Source: Pseudogemmobacter sp044142105
GTDB lineage: Bacteria; Pseudomonadota; Alphaproteobacteria; Rhodobacterales; Rhodobacteraceae
Direction of reading: 5' to 3'
Length of the DNA: 64,000 nucleotides
NCBI RefSeq assembly: GCF_044142105.1
Contig: NZ_JBGTYM010000001.1
Coordinates: 620,001 to 684,000 of the forward strand
Both the position numbers and the translations under genes were made by a program. Positions 16,682 through 25,965 of the stretch are shown piece after piece; position 1 is the stretch's first letter; each line of letters opens with the position of its first letter. Below the pieces are notes generated by a model. The model was not told the DNA's origin and ran no database searches. It was given only the letters and a program-made list of their open reading frames with translations.

Positions 16682-19153
16682 CTAGTTCGACGTCGACGGA
16701 GTGAGCCGCATGATCCCGACCGCAGCACCGCGGGCAAGGGCGGGATCGAGCGACATCGGGATATATTCCGAACGGCGCCACAGCTCTCCCAGATCGTCGT
16801 AATGGCGCGACAGCGGATGGCCGGATTCGCCGGTCGAGATGATGAAGACCGAGGAATCGGGATCGGCAAAATCATAGACGCCGCGATAGCCCGCGCCATG
16901 CACGTTGAGATAGGGGTTGTCGCCCTCGCCCGCCGTGCGGCCGCGCAATAGCGTGTCATCGCCGCCGCTGGTCGATTGGCGGATGTTCACGAAGTAGCGC
17001 AGGAAGGGGATCTTGCCCAGAACCGGGTGGTCCTGTGCGGCCTGATGCGCATCGCCCCAGCGCCAGCTTTCGATGTTCGGCCCATAGGTTTCCGACAAGC
17101 GCAGAAGCGCCTCGTCCAGCGCGATGCGGGCGATGTCGGTGCAGGTCTCGACCGTGGCCGACTGGATCACATCGCACCAGACGCCCGCGCCTCCGGTGTT
17201 GCGGAAGACGCGCTCCAGGAAGACCGGGTCGGGATGGGTGAAGGTATCGGCCATCGGCCCCAACTCGTCGCGGATCAGCCGGTCCTGCAAGCTGCGCAGC
17301 CAGGCCTCGGCGATCAGAGGCTCGGGCATATGCTCGTTCATCTCGCCGTTCCATTCGGCGAGCAGTTTCAGCGCGCGCTGACGAAAGGCGTCGGGCGTAC
17401 CCTCGGGGGCTGCCTCGCCGGTGAACCACAGATCCGAGCCAATCAGCGGCAGCAAAAGCCGCGCCGTCGGGTTTACCGTGTCGGTCTGTGCCTCGATAAA
17501 ACTCTCGCGGGTATGGACCTCGCGCGATTTCATCAGCGTCAGCCAGCGTTGGATCCGCATCGTGTCACCCCAGGTGAACGAGACATGGTGCGGGAAGGGC
17601 CGATCGACCGTCTTGTTGTTGGTATTGCCCAGAAGGCCGGTGGGAGGATTCACGAAGCTGGGATTCTCGGAATAGTCATACATGCCCTTGAATCCCACCG
17701 CCGGATTCCAGCCGGGCGAGGGCAGGCGGCCCTGCGACGGATGCGCTTCGTCCCGGATCGGCATCTGGCCGATGACCTGCATGGCGATGCCGTCTGGCCC
17801 GGCCAACATCAGGTTCTGCGCGGGCGCCACATGCAGGCGGCCGGCCTCGATCGCCTGGGCCACGCTCTGCGATTTCATCAGATGGATGGCGGCGGTCATC
17901 GTGGTGTCGCGGTCGGACAACGCTGTCCAGGACAGGGCCGCGACATGGCCCGGGGGCGTGATCGTCCCGACATCGTACAGCTTCGGCGAGAGGATGGGTC
18001 CGTTCTTCGACCAGCGCAGGGTCAGCGTGACCGGCGCCTCGTCCTTGACGGTGACAATAGTCTGGCGGCTTTCGAAATTCGCCCATGTGCCATCGGGCAG
18101 GGCATATTGCGACGGATTGTCGGGGTTGAGCTTCTCGATCACCAGATCCTGGTCGTCGAGATAGGCGGTGGTCAGTGCCCAGCCCATCTTCTCGCTGCGT
18201 CCGACCATGACGGCAGGAATGCCCGGGATCGTGCCGCCGATGACCCCGCCCGTGGTCAGCTCCAGCCGCGCGAGATACCAGATCGACGGCGCGGTAAAGC
18301 CGAGGTGCGGGTCGCCTGCCAGAAGCGCGCCGCCCGCAGCCGACCGGGTGGGCGCGGCCGCCCAGGCATTCGAGGCCCCGGCCATGCCGGGCGGCGCGAC
18401 GGGCGAAAACGGCCCAAGCGCGAAATCGACCGGCCGCGCGTCCGGCGCGACGCCGGGCACCAGGGCGGCGTAATCGGGCAGGGCGGCGATGGCCTGACCG
18501 GGATCGTCGGGCAGGACATCGGCAAGACGTTCCGGCGACAAGAGCAGCGACAGGCGCGCGCGCAGCACCTCGTCCTGCACATGCGAGGACAGTTGCAGCG
18601 ACATCAATTTGATGATGGCGATGGAATCCGCGGGCGCCCAGGCGGCGATCTCGGGTTCGAACAGGAAGAACTCGGGCGCGCCCCGGCCCCGCGCCCCGGC
18701 ATTGACCTGCTCGATCCAGGCATTCACCCCGGCGGAATAGGCGTTCAGTGCCGCCATGGTCTCGGCATCCTGCGCCTTCACCGAGTCAAGCGCGAGCCCG
18801 TAAAGGTCAAGCCGACGGATCAGCTCGTCCACTTGCAGCGTGGCAGGGCCGAACAGCTCTGACAACCGCCCCTGCGCCGTGCGGCGCAGCATGGTCATCT
18901 GCCAAAGCCGGTCCTGGGCATGGACGAAACCCAGCGCGAAATAGACATCGGCATCGGTCTTGCCGAAGATATGCGGCACGGCATCGTTGTTCCGTACGAT
19001 CTCGACCGGAGCCGAGATGCCCGAGAGCGTGAAGTTCTCGTTATAATCGACCAGCGAGCGCGAGACGAACCAATAGCCGATCAGAAGCCCCGCAACAGCC
19101 AGGACGAAAACCCCGGTAATGATGCGGATGAGCCAACGGAAGACGGTGAACAT
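16682..19153 (-). CDS. penicillin acylase family protein (S45 Ntn-hydrolase)
   Basis: An 823-residue precursor of the penicillin amidase family, which cleaves N-acyl amides (beta-lactam side chains or acyl-homoserine lactones). The substrate here is unknown. An N-terminal hydrophobic segment (~8-30) directs export. The alpha chain has VHAQDRLWQM, and autocleavage would expose S261 in GASNAWAAAP as the N-terminal nucleophile of the beta chain, followed by GDPHLGF. The gene is convergent with hflX and divergent from 19232. If it acts on acyl-homoserine lactones it could matter for the LuxR solo in this window, but nothing in the sequence shows that. Confidence 0.92.
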   Translation of the reverse strand: MFTVFRWLIRIITGVFVLAVAGLLIGYWFVSRSLVDYNENFTLSGISAPVEIVRNNDAVPHIFGKTDADVYFALGFVHAQDRLWQMTMLRRTAQGRLSELFGPATLQVDELIRRLDLYGLALDSVKAQDAETMAALNAYSAGVNAWIEQVNAGARGRGAPEFFLFEPEIAAWAPADSIAIIKLMSLQLSSHVQDEVLRARLSLLLSPERLADVLPDDPGQAIAALPDYAALVPGVAPDARPVDFALGPFSPVAPPGMAGASNAWAAAPTRSAAGGALLAGDPHLGFTAPSIWYLARLELTTGGVIGGTIPGIPAVMVGRSEKMGWALTTAYLDDQDLVIEKLNPDNPSQYALPDGTWANFESRQTIVTVKDEAPVTLTLRWSKNGPILSPKLYDVGTITPPGHVAALSWTALSDRDTTMTAAIHLMKSQSVAQAIEAGRLHVAPAQNLMLAGPDGIAMQVIGQMPIRDEAHPSQGRLPSPGWNPAVGFKGMYDYSENPSFVNPPTGLLGNTNNKTVDRPFPHHVSFTWGDTMRIQRWLTLMKSREVHTRESFIEAQTDTVNPTARLLLPLIGSDLWFTGEAAPEGTPDAFRQRALKLLAEWNGEMNEHMPEPLIAEAWLRSLQDRLIRDELGPMADTFTHPDPVFLERVFRNTGGAGVWCDVIQSATVETCTDIARIALDEALLRLSETYGPNIESWRWGDAHQAAQDHPVLGKIPFLRYFVNIRQSTSGGDDTLLRGRTAGEGDNPYLNVHGAGYRGVYDFADPDSSVFIISTGESGHPLSRHYDDLGELWRRSEYIPMSLDPALARGAAVGIMRLTPSTSN

Positions 19154-19231
19154 GACGGGTCCGGCCTGAGCTTGCAGTCGAGGTGGTTCCTATGCGATCC
19201 CGGCACAAAGGGCAATTCAACGGAGCGGCAC

Positions 19232-20095
19232 ATGGTCAAGGTGGCATTTCTGGGTCTGGGCGTCATGGGATTTCCGATGGCGGGGCATCTGGCGGCCAAG
19301 GGCCAGGATGTGACGGTATGGAACCGCTCGGCGCAGAAGCGTGCGGACTGGGTCGCCAGGCATGCGGGGACCGAGGCGGCGACGGCCCGGCAAGCTGCGA
19401 CGGGCGCGGATTTCGTCATGGCTTGCGTCGGCAATGACGACGATCTCCGTCAGGTTTGCCTTGGGCCGGACGGCGCCTTTGCCGGCATGGCCAAGGGCGC
19501 GATCTTTGTCGACCACACGACGGTTTCTGCGAAGGTTACGCGGGAACTGGCAGAAATTGCGGCGAAATCCGGCATAGGATATGTGGATGCGCCGGTCTCT
19601 GGTGGGCAGGCCGGGGCCGAGAATGGTGTCTTGTCGATCATGTGCGGCGGTGCCGAGGCGGATTATGCCGCTGCCGAACCGGTGCTGGCCGCCTATGCCC
19701 GGATATGCCGCCGCCTGGGCGATGTGGGCGCAGGGCAAATGGCCAAGATGTGCAACCAGATATGCATTGCCGGGCTGCTGCAGGGTCTGAGCGAGGCGCT
19801 GGCCTTCGCCCAGAAGGCGGGGCTCGACGGCGAGGCCCTGGTCGAGGTGATCAGCCAGGGCGCGGCGGGAAGCTGGCAGATGGTCAACCGGCACAAGACC
19901 ATGCTGAAGGATGAGTTCGATTTCGGTTTTGCCGTGGACTGGATGCGCAAGGATCTGGGCATCTGCCTTGACACGGCGGAAGAGATCGGCGCGCGGCTGC
20001 CGGTGACGGCGCTGGTGGACCAGTTCTACAAGGATGTGCAGTTGATGGGCGGCGGGCGCAATGACACCTCGAGCCTGATCCGCCGCCTGAAGTAA
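19232..20095 (+). CDS. NAD(P)-dependent beta-hydroxyacid dehydrogenase
   Basis: A 287-residue member of the 3-hydroxyisobutyrate / tartronate semialdehyde reductase family. The Rossmann motif GLGVMG is at 8-13, the substrate-binding DAPVSGG at 119-125, and the catalytic lysine is K172 in GAGQMAKMCNQ. The substrate cannot be assigned from sequence. The HIBADH fingerprint fits, but glyoxylate/succinate semialdehyde reductases look alike. The ATG at 19232 has CGGAG about 8 bases upstream. It stands alone between two reverse genes. Confidence 0.92.
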   Translation: MVKVAFLGLGVMGFPMAGHLAAKGQDVTVWNRSAQKRADWVARHAGTEAATARQAATGADFVMACVGNDDDLRQVCLGPDGAFAGMAKGAIFVDHTTVSAKVTRELAEIAAKSGIGYVDAPVSGGQAGAENGVLSIMCGGAEADYAAAEPVLAAYARICRRLGDVGAGQMAKMCNQICIAGLLQGLSEALAFAQKAGLDGEALVEVISQGAAGSWQMVNRHKTMLKDEFDFGFAVDWMRKDLGICLDTAEEIGARLPVTALVDQFYKDVQLMGGGRNDTSSLIRRLK

Positions 20096-20125
20096 GCCGG
20101 TATTTCCCGAAATTTCAAGTGATTA

Positions 20126-20150
20126 CGCGCGGAACCCAAGGTTCCGCGCG
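20126..20150. terminator. convergent hairpin terminator
   Basis: A perfect 11-base-pair stem (CGCGCGGAACC / GGTTCCGCGCG) with a 3-base loop sits between the convergent stops of the dehydrogenase and the SYLF lipoprotein. No clear U-tract follows on either strand, so it may block read-through in both directions or act with Rho. Confidence 0.6.
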
Positions 20151-20157
20151 AAGCATT

Positions 20158-20715
20158 TCACGGGATGATGCGGGTGTATTTCACCCCGGCCAGCGTCGCC
20201 CCGGCGATCAGGCCCTGCTGGCCAAAGACAAAGGCGATGACCGGGTCGATCTCGGTCGTGGCCTTGCCGATGGTGGCGCCTTCCTCGGGCGTCGCATAGC
20301 GCAGATCGGCCGCCGCGGCCCAGCCCTGCGACCGGCGAAACTCGGCCAAGGCCTCCGGGGTCATGAAGAACAGCGCATGGGCATATTGCTGCGCGCCGAT
20401 CTGCAGCCCGAACGAAGCCTTGGTCGACGAGTAGTAATCCACCGTCGCGCCCTGGATGCGCAGCGCGCCGCGCCCATAGGCGCCGCCATAGAAGAACCCG
20501 GCTTCGGTGATCAGCGGCATGTACAGGATGCCGGAAGCGCGCGAGGCCAGCTCCTGCGTGCCCGGATAGCGGCTGAACAGGTAGTTCTGCGTCGCATCGA
20601 CCCGGGCGTCGATCTGCGCCGCCCCGTTCGAACCGATGCCATTGCCGCAGCCCGCCGTCACCAAAACCGTGGCGCCCGCCCCGGCCAAAAGGCCCCTGCG
20701 CGTGATCCTGTCCAT
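20158..20715 (-). CDS. SYLF-domain (YSC84-like) lipoprotein
   Basis: A 185-residue exported protein. The N-terminus MDRITRRGLLAGAGATVLVTAGC combines a basic RR-containing n-region with a lipobox (VTAGC), so it is probably a lipoprotein. The rest matches the lipid-binding SYLF/YSC84 family: GILYMPLITEAGFFYGG..GRGAL, then YYSSTKASFGLQIGAQ and a C-terminal ATLAGVKYTRI. In eukaryotes the domain binds phosphoinositides. The bacterial role is unknown. ATG 20715 was chosen over an in-frame start 19 codons upstream because it directly begins the signal peptide. Confidence 0.85.
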   Translation of the reverse strand: MDRITRRGLLAGAGATVLVTAGCGNGIGSNGAAQIDARVDATQNYLFSRYPGTQELASRASGILYMPLITEAGFFYGGAYGRGALRIQGATVDYYSSTKASFGLQIGAQQYAHALFFMTPEALAEFRRSQGWAAAADLRYATPEEGATIGKATTEIDPVIAFVFGQQGLIAGATLAGVKYTRIIP

Positions 20716-20837
20716 CTGCCCGCTCCTCTGCCCAACCGCCCCTCTAGGGGGTCTTTCACCCATTGGCCCCAAATCTAGCGGGTTTCCGCCAGCTTGTCAT
20801 GCCTCTTGGCGCAACTTGGCAGGATTCCGCACCCTAT

Positions 20838-20871
20838 ACGCCTGCGAAGGGACAGAACCATTCGCGGGCGT
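20838..20871 (-). terminator. hairpin downstream of hemB
   Basis: An 11-base-pair stem with one G-U type pair (ACGCCTGCGAA / TTCGCGGGCGT) lies just past the hemB stop codon. It has no U-tract, so termination is plausible rather than shown. Confidence 0.35.
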
Positions 20872-20878
20872 ATCGTCC

Positions 20879-21880
20879 CTATTGCGCGCGCAGAATTCGC
20901 GCGGCCTGGGGTGCGAAATAGGTCAGGATCCCGTCGCAGCCGGCGCGCTTGAACGCGAGAAGGCTTTCCATCATGACCTTGTCGCCATCGACCCAGCCGC
21001 GATCCGCGGCGCCGCGGATCATCGCGTATTCGCCCGAGACCTGATAGGCATAGGTCGGCGCGCCGAAGGCATCCTTGACCCTTCGACAGATGTCCAAATA
21101 GGGCATCCCCGGCTTGACCATGACCATGTCCGCCCCCTCCGACAGGTCGCGCGCCACCAGACGCAGCGCTTCGTCCGAATTGCCCGGATTCATCTGATAG
21201 GTCTTCTTGTCACCCTTGAGCGCGCCCGAGGCGCCCACCGCGTCGCGGAACGGACCATAGAAGGCGCTGGCATATTTGGCCGCATAGGACAGGATCGCCA
21301 CATTCTTGTGACCGGCGGCCTCCAGCGCCCCGCGCAGCGCGCCGATCCGGCCATCCATCATATCCGATGGCCCCAGGATATCGGCCCCGGCCTCGGCCTG
21401 GGCCAGCGCCATGCGAACCAAGGCTTCGATGGTTTCGTCATTCAGGATCACGCCATCGCGGACCAGCCCGTCATGGCCGTTGGCATTGTACGGGTCGAGC
21501 GCGATATCAGTCATGACCGCAAGCTCGGGCACCGCCGCCTTGATTGCCCGAATGGCGCGGTTGGCCAGGTTTTCCGGGTTCCAGGCCTCTTCGCAGGCCT
21601 CGGTCTTCAGCGCGGGGTCGGTATAGGGAAAGAGGCAGATCGCCGGGATGCCCAGGCTGGCGGCCTCTTCGGCGACCTTCACAATATTGTCAATGGAAAG
21701 ACGCTCGACCCCGGGCATCGAGGCGACAGGCTCGCGGATGCTCCGACCGTCGCGAACGAAGAGCGGCCAGATCAGGTCGCCGCAGCCGAGCACATTCTCC
21801 TGGGCGAGGGCACGCAGGGCCGCAGTGGCGCGCAACCTGCGAAAGCGAAGGGCGGGAAAGGGGGCCTGTGTGGGGATCAT
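20879..21880 (-). CDS. hemB: delta-aminolevulinate dehydratase (porphobilinogen synthase), zinc-free type
   Basis: HemB condenses two aminolevulinate molecules to porphobilinogen for haem, chlorophyll and cobalamin. The 333-residue protein carries VMVKPGMPYLD (Schiff-base lysine) and YQVSGEY. The metal-site stretch at 124-140 reads TDIALDPYNANGHDGLV: the three cysteines of zinc enzymes are replaced by A127, D129 and D137, as in the Bradyrhizobium/Rhodobacter magnesium-type enzymes. ATG 21880 is preferred because GGAG lies 6 bases upstream. In-frame starts at 21892 and 21943 exist. Confidence 0.95.
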   Translation of the reverse strand: MIPTQAPFPALRFRRLRATAALRALAQENVLGCGDLIWPLFVRDGRSIREPVASMPGVERLSIDNIVKVAEEAASLGIPAICLFPYTDPALKTEACEEAWNPENLANRAIRAIKAAVPELAVMTDIALDPYNANGHDGLVRDGVILNDETIEALVRMALAQAEAGADILGPSDMMDGRIGALRGALEAAGHKNVAILSYAAKYASAFYGPFRDAVGASGALKGDKKTYQMNPGNSDEALRLVARDLSEGADMVMVKPGMPYLDICRRVKDAFGAPTYAYQVSGEYAMIRGAADRGWVDGDKVMMESLLAFKRAGCDGILTYFAPQAARILRAQ

Positions 21881-21999
21881 GTCGCACTCCATCTTCGCGC
21901 CTTGCCCAAGCGGGGGCTTGCGGGTCGCGCGCTTGCCTGCCATGGAAAGACGCGCGGCTCAAGCGGCAAGACAGCGCAGCGGCAGGAGAGCAGGCAAGC

Positions 22000-22524
22000 G
22001 TGGACATCTACGATCTCGTTCTGGATGTGATCGACCTGCGGTCGTTCTCGAACCTGTGGTACTGGATCGCGCTGGCGGTGCTGTGGTCTTCGGCCAGCCA
22101 TTGGGTCCTGGGTGTCCCGAATGACCTGATCCATCGGGCGCGGCGCCAAGGCGGCCAAGCGGAAAGCGATGTCGAAACGCTCGTTCAGGTGAATATGCGC
22201 CGGATTCTGGGCATTGCCCGCACCGCCGCCGTGCCGCTCTTCGCCTTTGCCGGCTTTCTGCTGACCATGCTGGTCCTGATGGGCTTCTGGTATGGTATTG
22301 AATTCGCGCAGGCCGTGTTCTTTCTGGTCGCGCCGATGATCATTGTCGGCTGGCTGTCGGTCTTTACGGCGGCAAAGATCGAAAGCGGCGAGGATCGCAA
22401 CCCCGCACTTTACCGGCGGCTGATGATCCATCGCCGTCTGGTGCAGGCCGTGGGCATGGTGTCGATTTTTGTCACCTCGCTGTGGGGCATGTACCAGAAC
22501 CTCAACATGTCGATCCTGAACTAG
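22000..22524 (+). CDS. small integral membrane protein of unknown function upstream of mfd
   Basis: I do not recognise a characterised family. The 174-residue product starts with a GTG (VDIYDLVLDVIDLRSFSNLW), with GGCAGGAGAG about 9 bases upstream. It has about four hydrophobic helices (~22-38, ~70-92, ~97-117, ~145-162) separated by basic loops. mfd starts 3 bases after its stop, so the two are almost certainly co-transcribed. Similar proteins in Rhodobacterales are, as I recall, sometimes labelled 'component of SufBCD complex'. I see no sequence basis for that name. Confidence 0.8.
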   Translation: MDIYDLVLDVIDLRSFSNLWYWIALAVLWSSASHWVLGVPNDLIHRARRQGGQAESDVETLVQVNMRRILGIARTAAVPLFAFAGFLLTMLVLMGFWYGIEFAQAVFFLVAPMIIVGWLSVFTAAKIESGEDRNPALYRRLMIHRRLVQAVGMVSIFVTSLWGMYQNLNMSILN

Positions 22525-22527
22525 CCC

Positions 22528-25500
22528 ATGGCGGAGCGTATTCTTCTCGGTGGCGCCCCCGAGGGCCATGACGCCTTCCTTCTTGTGAAGGAACTTGGGC
22601 GTGGCCATCCGGTCCTGCATGTCGCACGCGACGACAAGCGGGCCGAGGCCATGCGGGCGGCGCTGGCCGTGGTGGCGCCCAATGTCGCGGTGCTGGAATT
22701 TCCGGCCTGGGATTGCCTGCCCTACGACCGCATCTCGCCCAATCCTGAAATCGCCGCGCGCCGTATGGCGACGCTGGCCGCTTTGGCCGAAGGATTGCCC
22801 GGCGCCTTTGTCGTCCTGACGACGCTGAATGCGGTGACACAGCGCATCCCGGCGCGGTCGGTGGTGCGCGAAGCCTCGTTCCGCGCGAAAGTGGGCGCGC
22901 GGGTGGATGAGGCGCGCCTGCGTGCCTTTCTGGGACGGATGGGCTTCACCCCCGCATCGACGGTGGCCGAGCCCGGCGATTTTGCCATACGGGGCGGTAT
23001 CGTTGACATATACCCGCCGGGGCCGGGCGGCCCGGTGCGGCTGGATTTCTTCGGCGACCAGCTGGATGGCGCGCGGCGCTTCGATGCCGAGACGCAGCGC
23101 ACCATCGAGAAGCTGAGCCATGTCGAGTTTGCCCCAGTGTCCGAAGTGGTGCTGGACGACGCCGCGATTGCCCGCTTCCGGCAGAATTATCGGGTGGAGT
23201 TCGGTGCGGGCGGTTCGGGTGATCCTCTGTACGAAGCAGTCAGCGCCGGGCGCAAGCATCAGGGTATGGAACATTGGCTGCCCTTCTTCCACGAGCGGCT
23301 TGAAACCCTTTTCGACTATCTGCCCGAAGCGGCGGTGATGCTGGACGATCAGGTTCCCGCCATGCGCGGCGCGCGTTGGGACGTCGTCGAAGATGCCTAT
23401 GCCGCGCGCTTCGAGGCGATGAATGATCGGGCCCGGCTGGACACGGTCTACAAGCCGGTGCCGGTCGGGCTGCTGTATCTGGACGAAAGCGGCTGGGAAG
23501 CGGCGGTAGCGCCGCATCGGCAAGTGCAGCTTTCGCCTTTGCCGCAACCGCCCGGGCCGGGCGTTCTGGATGCGGGCGGGCGCGTCGGACGCAATTTCTC
23601 GCCCGAGCGCCAGCAGGAAAAGATCAGCCTATTTGCATCTTTGGCAGAGCATGTTCGTGTTCTGCGCAAGGACGCGCAGGTGGTCATTGCCTCTTGGTCC
23701 GATGGCGCACGCGAGCGGCTGAAGGGGCTGTTGACCGATCAAGGCATGGCCTCGGAAGACATCGCCGATTTGCGCGGCGTGCCGCCGGGCAAAGGCGGGC
23801 TGTATCTGCTGGTCTGGGCCTTGGAGGCGGGATTCACCGCGCCCGGGCTGGCGGTGGTTTCAGAACAGGACGTTCTGGGTGACCGCCTGGTGGCGAAACC
23901 CAGAAAACGCAGGAAAGCCGATAACTTCCTGCGAGAAGTTGACACGCTGTCTCCGGGCGATCTGGTCGTGCATGTCGAACATGGCGTCGGGCGCTACCTC
24001 GGGATCGAGACAATCACCGCGCTCGGTGCACCCCATGCCTGCGTCATGCTGGAATATGCCGAAGGCGCAAAACTATATCTTCCGGTCGAGAATATCGAGC
24101 TGCTCAGCCGGTACGGTCATGAAGACGGTCTGCTGGACCGGCTGGGCGGCGGGGCGTGGCAGGCCAAGAAGGCCAAGCTCAAGGAGCGCATCCGCGAGAT
24201 TGCCGAGCGGCTGATGCGGGTTGCCGCCGAACGGTCCCTGCGCGCGGCCCCAGTGCTGGACGCGCCGCATTCGGCCTGGGAGGCCTTCGCGGCGCGCTTC
24301 CCCTATGCTGAGACCGATGACCAGCTGGCCGCAATCGCCGATGTGGTGGCCGATCTGGAAAAGGGCTCGCCGATGGACCGGCTGGTCGTCGGCGATGTCG
24401 GCTTCGGCAAGACCGAAGTTGCGATGCGCGCGGCCTTTGTCGCGGCTATGGCCGGGATGCAGGTCGCGGTGGTCTGCCCGACCACGCTGCTCGCCCGCCA
24501 GCATTTCCGTAGCTTTGCCGATCGCTTCCGCGGCTTTCCCATACGGGTGCGCACGCTTTCGCGCTTTGTCGGTGCGAAAGAGGCGGCCGAGACCCGCAAG
24601 GGCCTGGCCGATGGCGAGGTGGATATCGTCGTTGGCACACATGCGCTTCTGGCCAAGGGGATCAGCTTCAAGCGGCTGGGCCTGCTGGTCATCGACGAAG
24701 AGCAGCATTTCGGCGTGGCGCATAAGGAACGCCTCAAGGAGATGCGGTCCGAAGTCCATGTTCTGACCCTAACCGCGACGCCGATTCCGCGCACTTTGCA
24801 ACTGTCGCTGACCGGCGTGCGCGACCTGTCGATCATCGCGACGCCACCGGTCGACCGGCTGGCGATCCGCACCTATGTGTCTGAATTCGATACGGTCACA
24901 ATCCGCGAGGCCCTGCTGCGCGAGCATTATCGCGGCGGGCAGAGCTTCTATGTCGTGCCAAGGATCTCGGACCTGCCCCAGGTCGAGGAATTCCTCAAGA
25001 CCCATGTCCCGGAAGTACGCTATCTGATTGCGCATGGCCAATTGGCGGCGGGCGATCTCGACGACCGGATGAACGCCTTCTATGACGGGCAATATGACGT
25101 GCTGCTGGCCACGACCATCGTGGAATCCGGTCTGGACATCCCGACCGCCAATACCATGGTCATCCATCGCGCCGACATGTTCGGCCTGTCGCAGCTTTAC
25201 CAGATACGGGGGCGTGTGGGCCGGTCCAAGACTCGGGCGTATTGTTACCTGACCACCAAGCCGCGGATGCCGCTGACACCGCAGGCTTCGAAACGGCTGA
25301 AACTTCTGGGCAGTCTGGACAGCCTGGGCGCGGGTTTCAATTTGGCGAGCCACGACCTTGACTTGCGCGGTGCAGGTAATCTTCTGGGCGAAGAACAGTC
25401 CGGCCATATCCGCGAAGTCGGCTATGAGCTGTACCAGCACATGCTGGAAGAGACGATCCAGAAGATCCGGTCGGGCGAGTTGCAGGGTCTTTCAACGATT

Positions 25501-25965
25501 TCCGACGATTGGAGCCCGCAGCTTAACCTTGGCGTGCCGGTGATGATCCCCGAGGATTATGTCACCGATCTTGACATACGCCTGGGTCTCTATCGTCGCC
25601 TGTCGGGCCTGACCACCAAGGTCGAACTGGAAGGCTTTGCCGCCGAGTTGATCGACCGGTTCGGTCAGCTTCCGAAAGAGGTGAACACGCTTCTCCTGAT
25701 CGTGCGGATCAAGGCGATGTGCAAGCGCGCGGGAATCTCGCGGCTGGACGCCGGGCCGAAAGGCGCGACGATCCAGTTCCACAATGACAAGTTTGCCAAT
25801 CCGGCCGGGCTTGTCGCCTTCCTTAAGGATCAGGGCGGCGCAGCCAAGGTGCAGGGTACAAAAATCGTGCTGCAGGGAGAGATGCGGTCAGAGTCCGACC
25901 GCATCAAGGGGGCCTTCGCCATCGCGCGCGATCTGGCCGAACAGGCCCGCGCAGCAAAGCTTTAG
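22528..25965 (+). CDS. mfd: transcription-repair coupling factor Mfd
   Basis: Mfd displaces RNA polymerase stalled at DNA lesions and recruits UvrA. The 1145-residue protein has the full order: UvrB-like N-terminal region with EFPAWDCLPYDRISP, the RNA-polymerase interaction (CarD-like) domain around residues 470-550 (SPGDLVVHVEHGVGRYLGI), the SF2 motor with Walker A GDVGFGKTEVA, DEEQHFGV and LTATPIPRTL, QIRGRVGRS in the second RecA fold, and the C-terminal TRCF domain. Its stop overlaps the convergent MFS gene stop by 4 bases. Its partner uvrA is at the window's right edge. Confidence 0.97.
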   Translation: MAERILLGGAPEGHDAFLLVKELGRGHPVLHVARDDKRAEAMRAALAVVAPNVAVLEFPAWDCLPYDRISPNPEIAARRMATLAALAEGLPGAFVVLTTLNAVTQRIPARSVVREASFRAKVGARVDEARLRAFLGRMGFTPASTVAEPGDFAIRGGIVDIYPPGPGGPVRLDFFGDQLDGARRFDAETQRTIEKLSHVEFAPVSEVVLDDAAIARFRQNYRVEFGAGGSGDPLYEAVSAGRKHQGMEHWLPFFHERLETLFDYLPEAAVMLDDQVPAMRGARWDVVEDAYAARFEAMNDRARLDTVYKPVPVGLLYLDESGWEAAVAPHRQVQLSPLPQPPGPGVLDAGGRVGRNFSPERQQEKISLFASLAEHVRVLRKDAQVVIASWSDGARERLKGLLTDQGMASEDIADLRGVPPGKGGLYLLVWALEAGFTAPGLAVVSEQDVLGDRLVAKPRKRRKADNFLREVDTLSPGDLVVHVEHGVGRYLGIETITALGAPHACVMLEYAEGAKLYLPVENIELLSRYGHEDGLLDRLGGGAWQAKKAKLKERIREIAERLMRVAAERSLRAAPVLDAPHSAWEAFAARFPYAETDDQLAAIADVVADLEKGSPMDRLVVGDVGFGKTEVAMRAAFVAAMAGMQVAVVCPTTLLARQHFRSFADRFRGFPIRVRTLSRFVGAKEAAETRKGLADGEVDIVVGTHALLAKGISFKRLGLLVIDEEQHFGVAHKERLKEMRSEVHVLTLTATPIPRTLQLSLTGVRDLSIIATPPVDRLAIRTYVSEFDTVTIREALLREHYRGGQSFYVVPRISDLPQVEEFLKTHVPEVRYLIAHGQLAAGDLDDRMNAFYDGQYDVLLATTIVESGLDIPTANTMVIHRADMFGLSQLYQIRGRVGRSKTRAYCYLTTKPRMPLTPQASKRLKLLGSLDSLGAGFNLASHDLDLRGAGNLLGEEQSGHIREVGYELYQHMLEETIQKIRSGELQGLSTISDDWSPQLNLGVPVMIPEDYVTDLDIRLGLYRRLSGLTTKVELEGFAAELIDRFGQLPKEVNTLLLIVRIKAMCKRAGISRLDAGPKGATIQFHNDKFANPAGLVAFLKDQGGAAKVQGTKIVLQGEMRSESDRIKGAFAIARDLAEQARAAKL

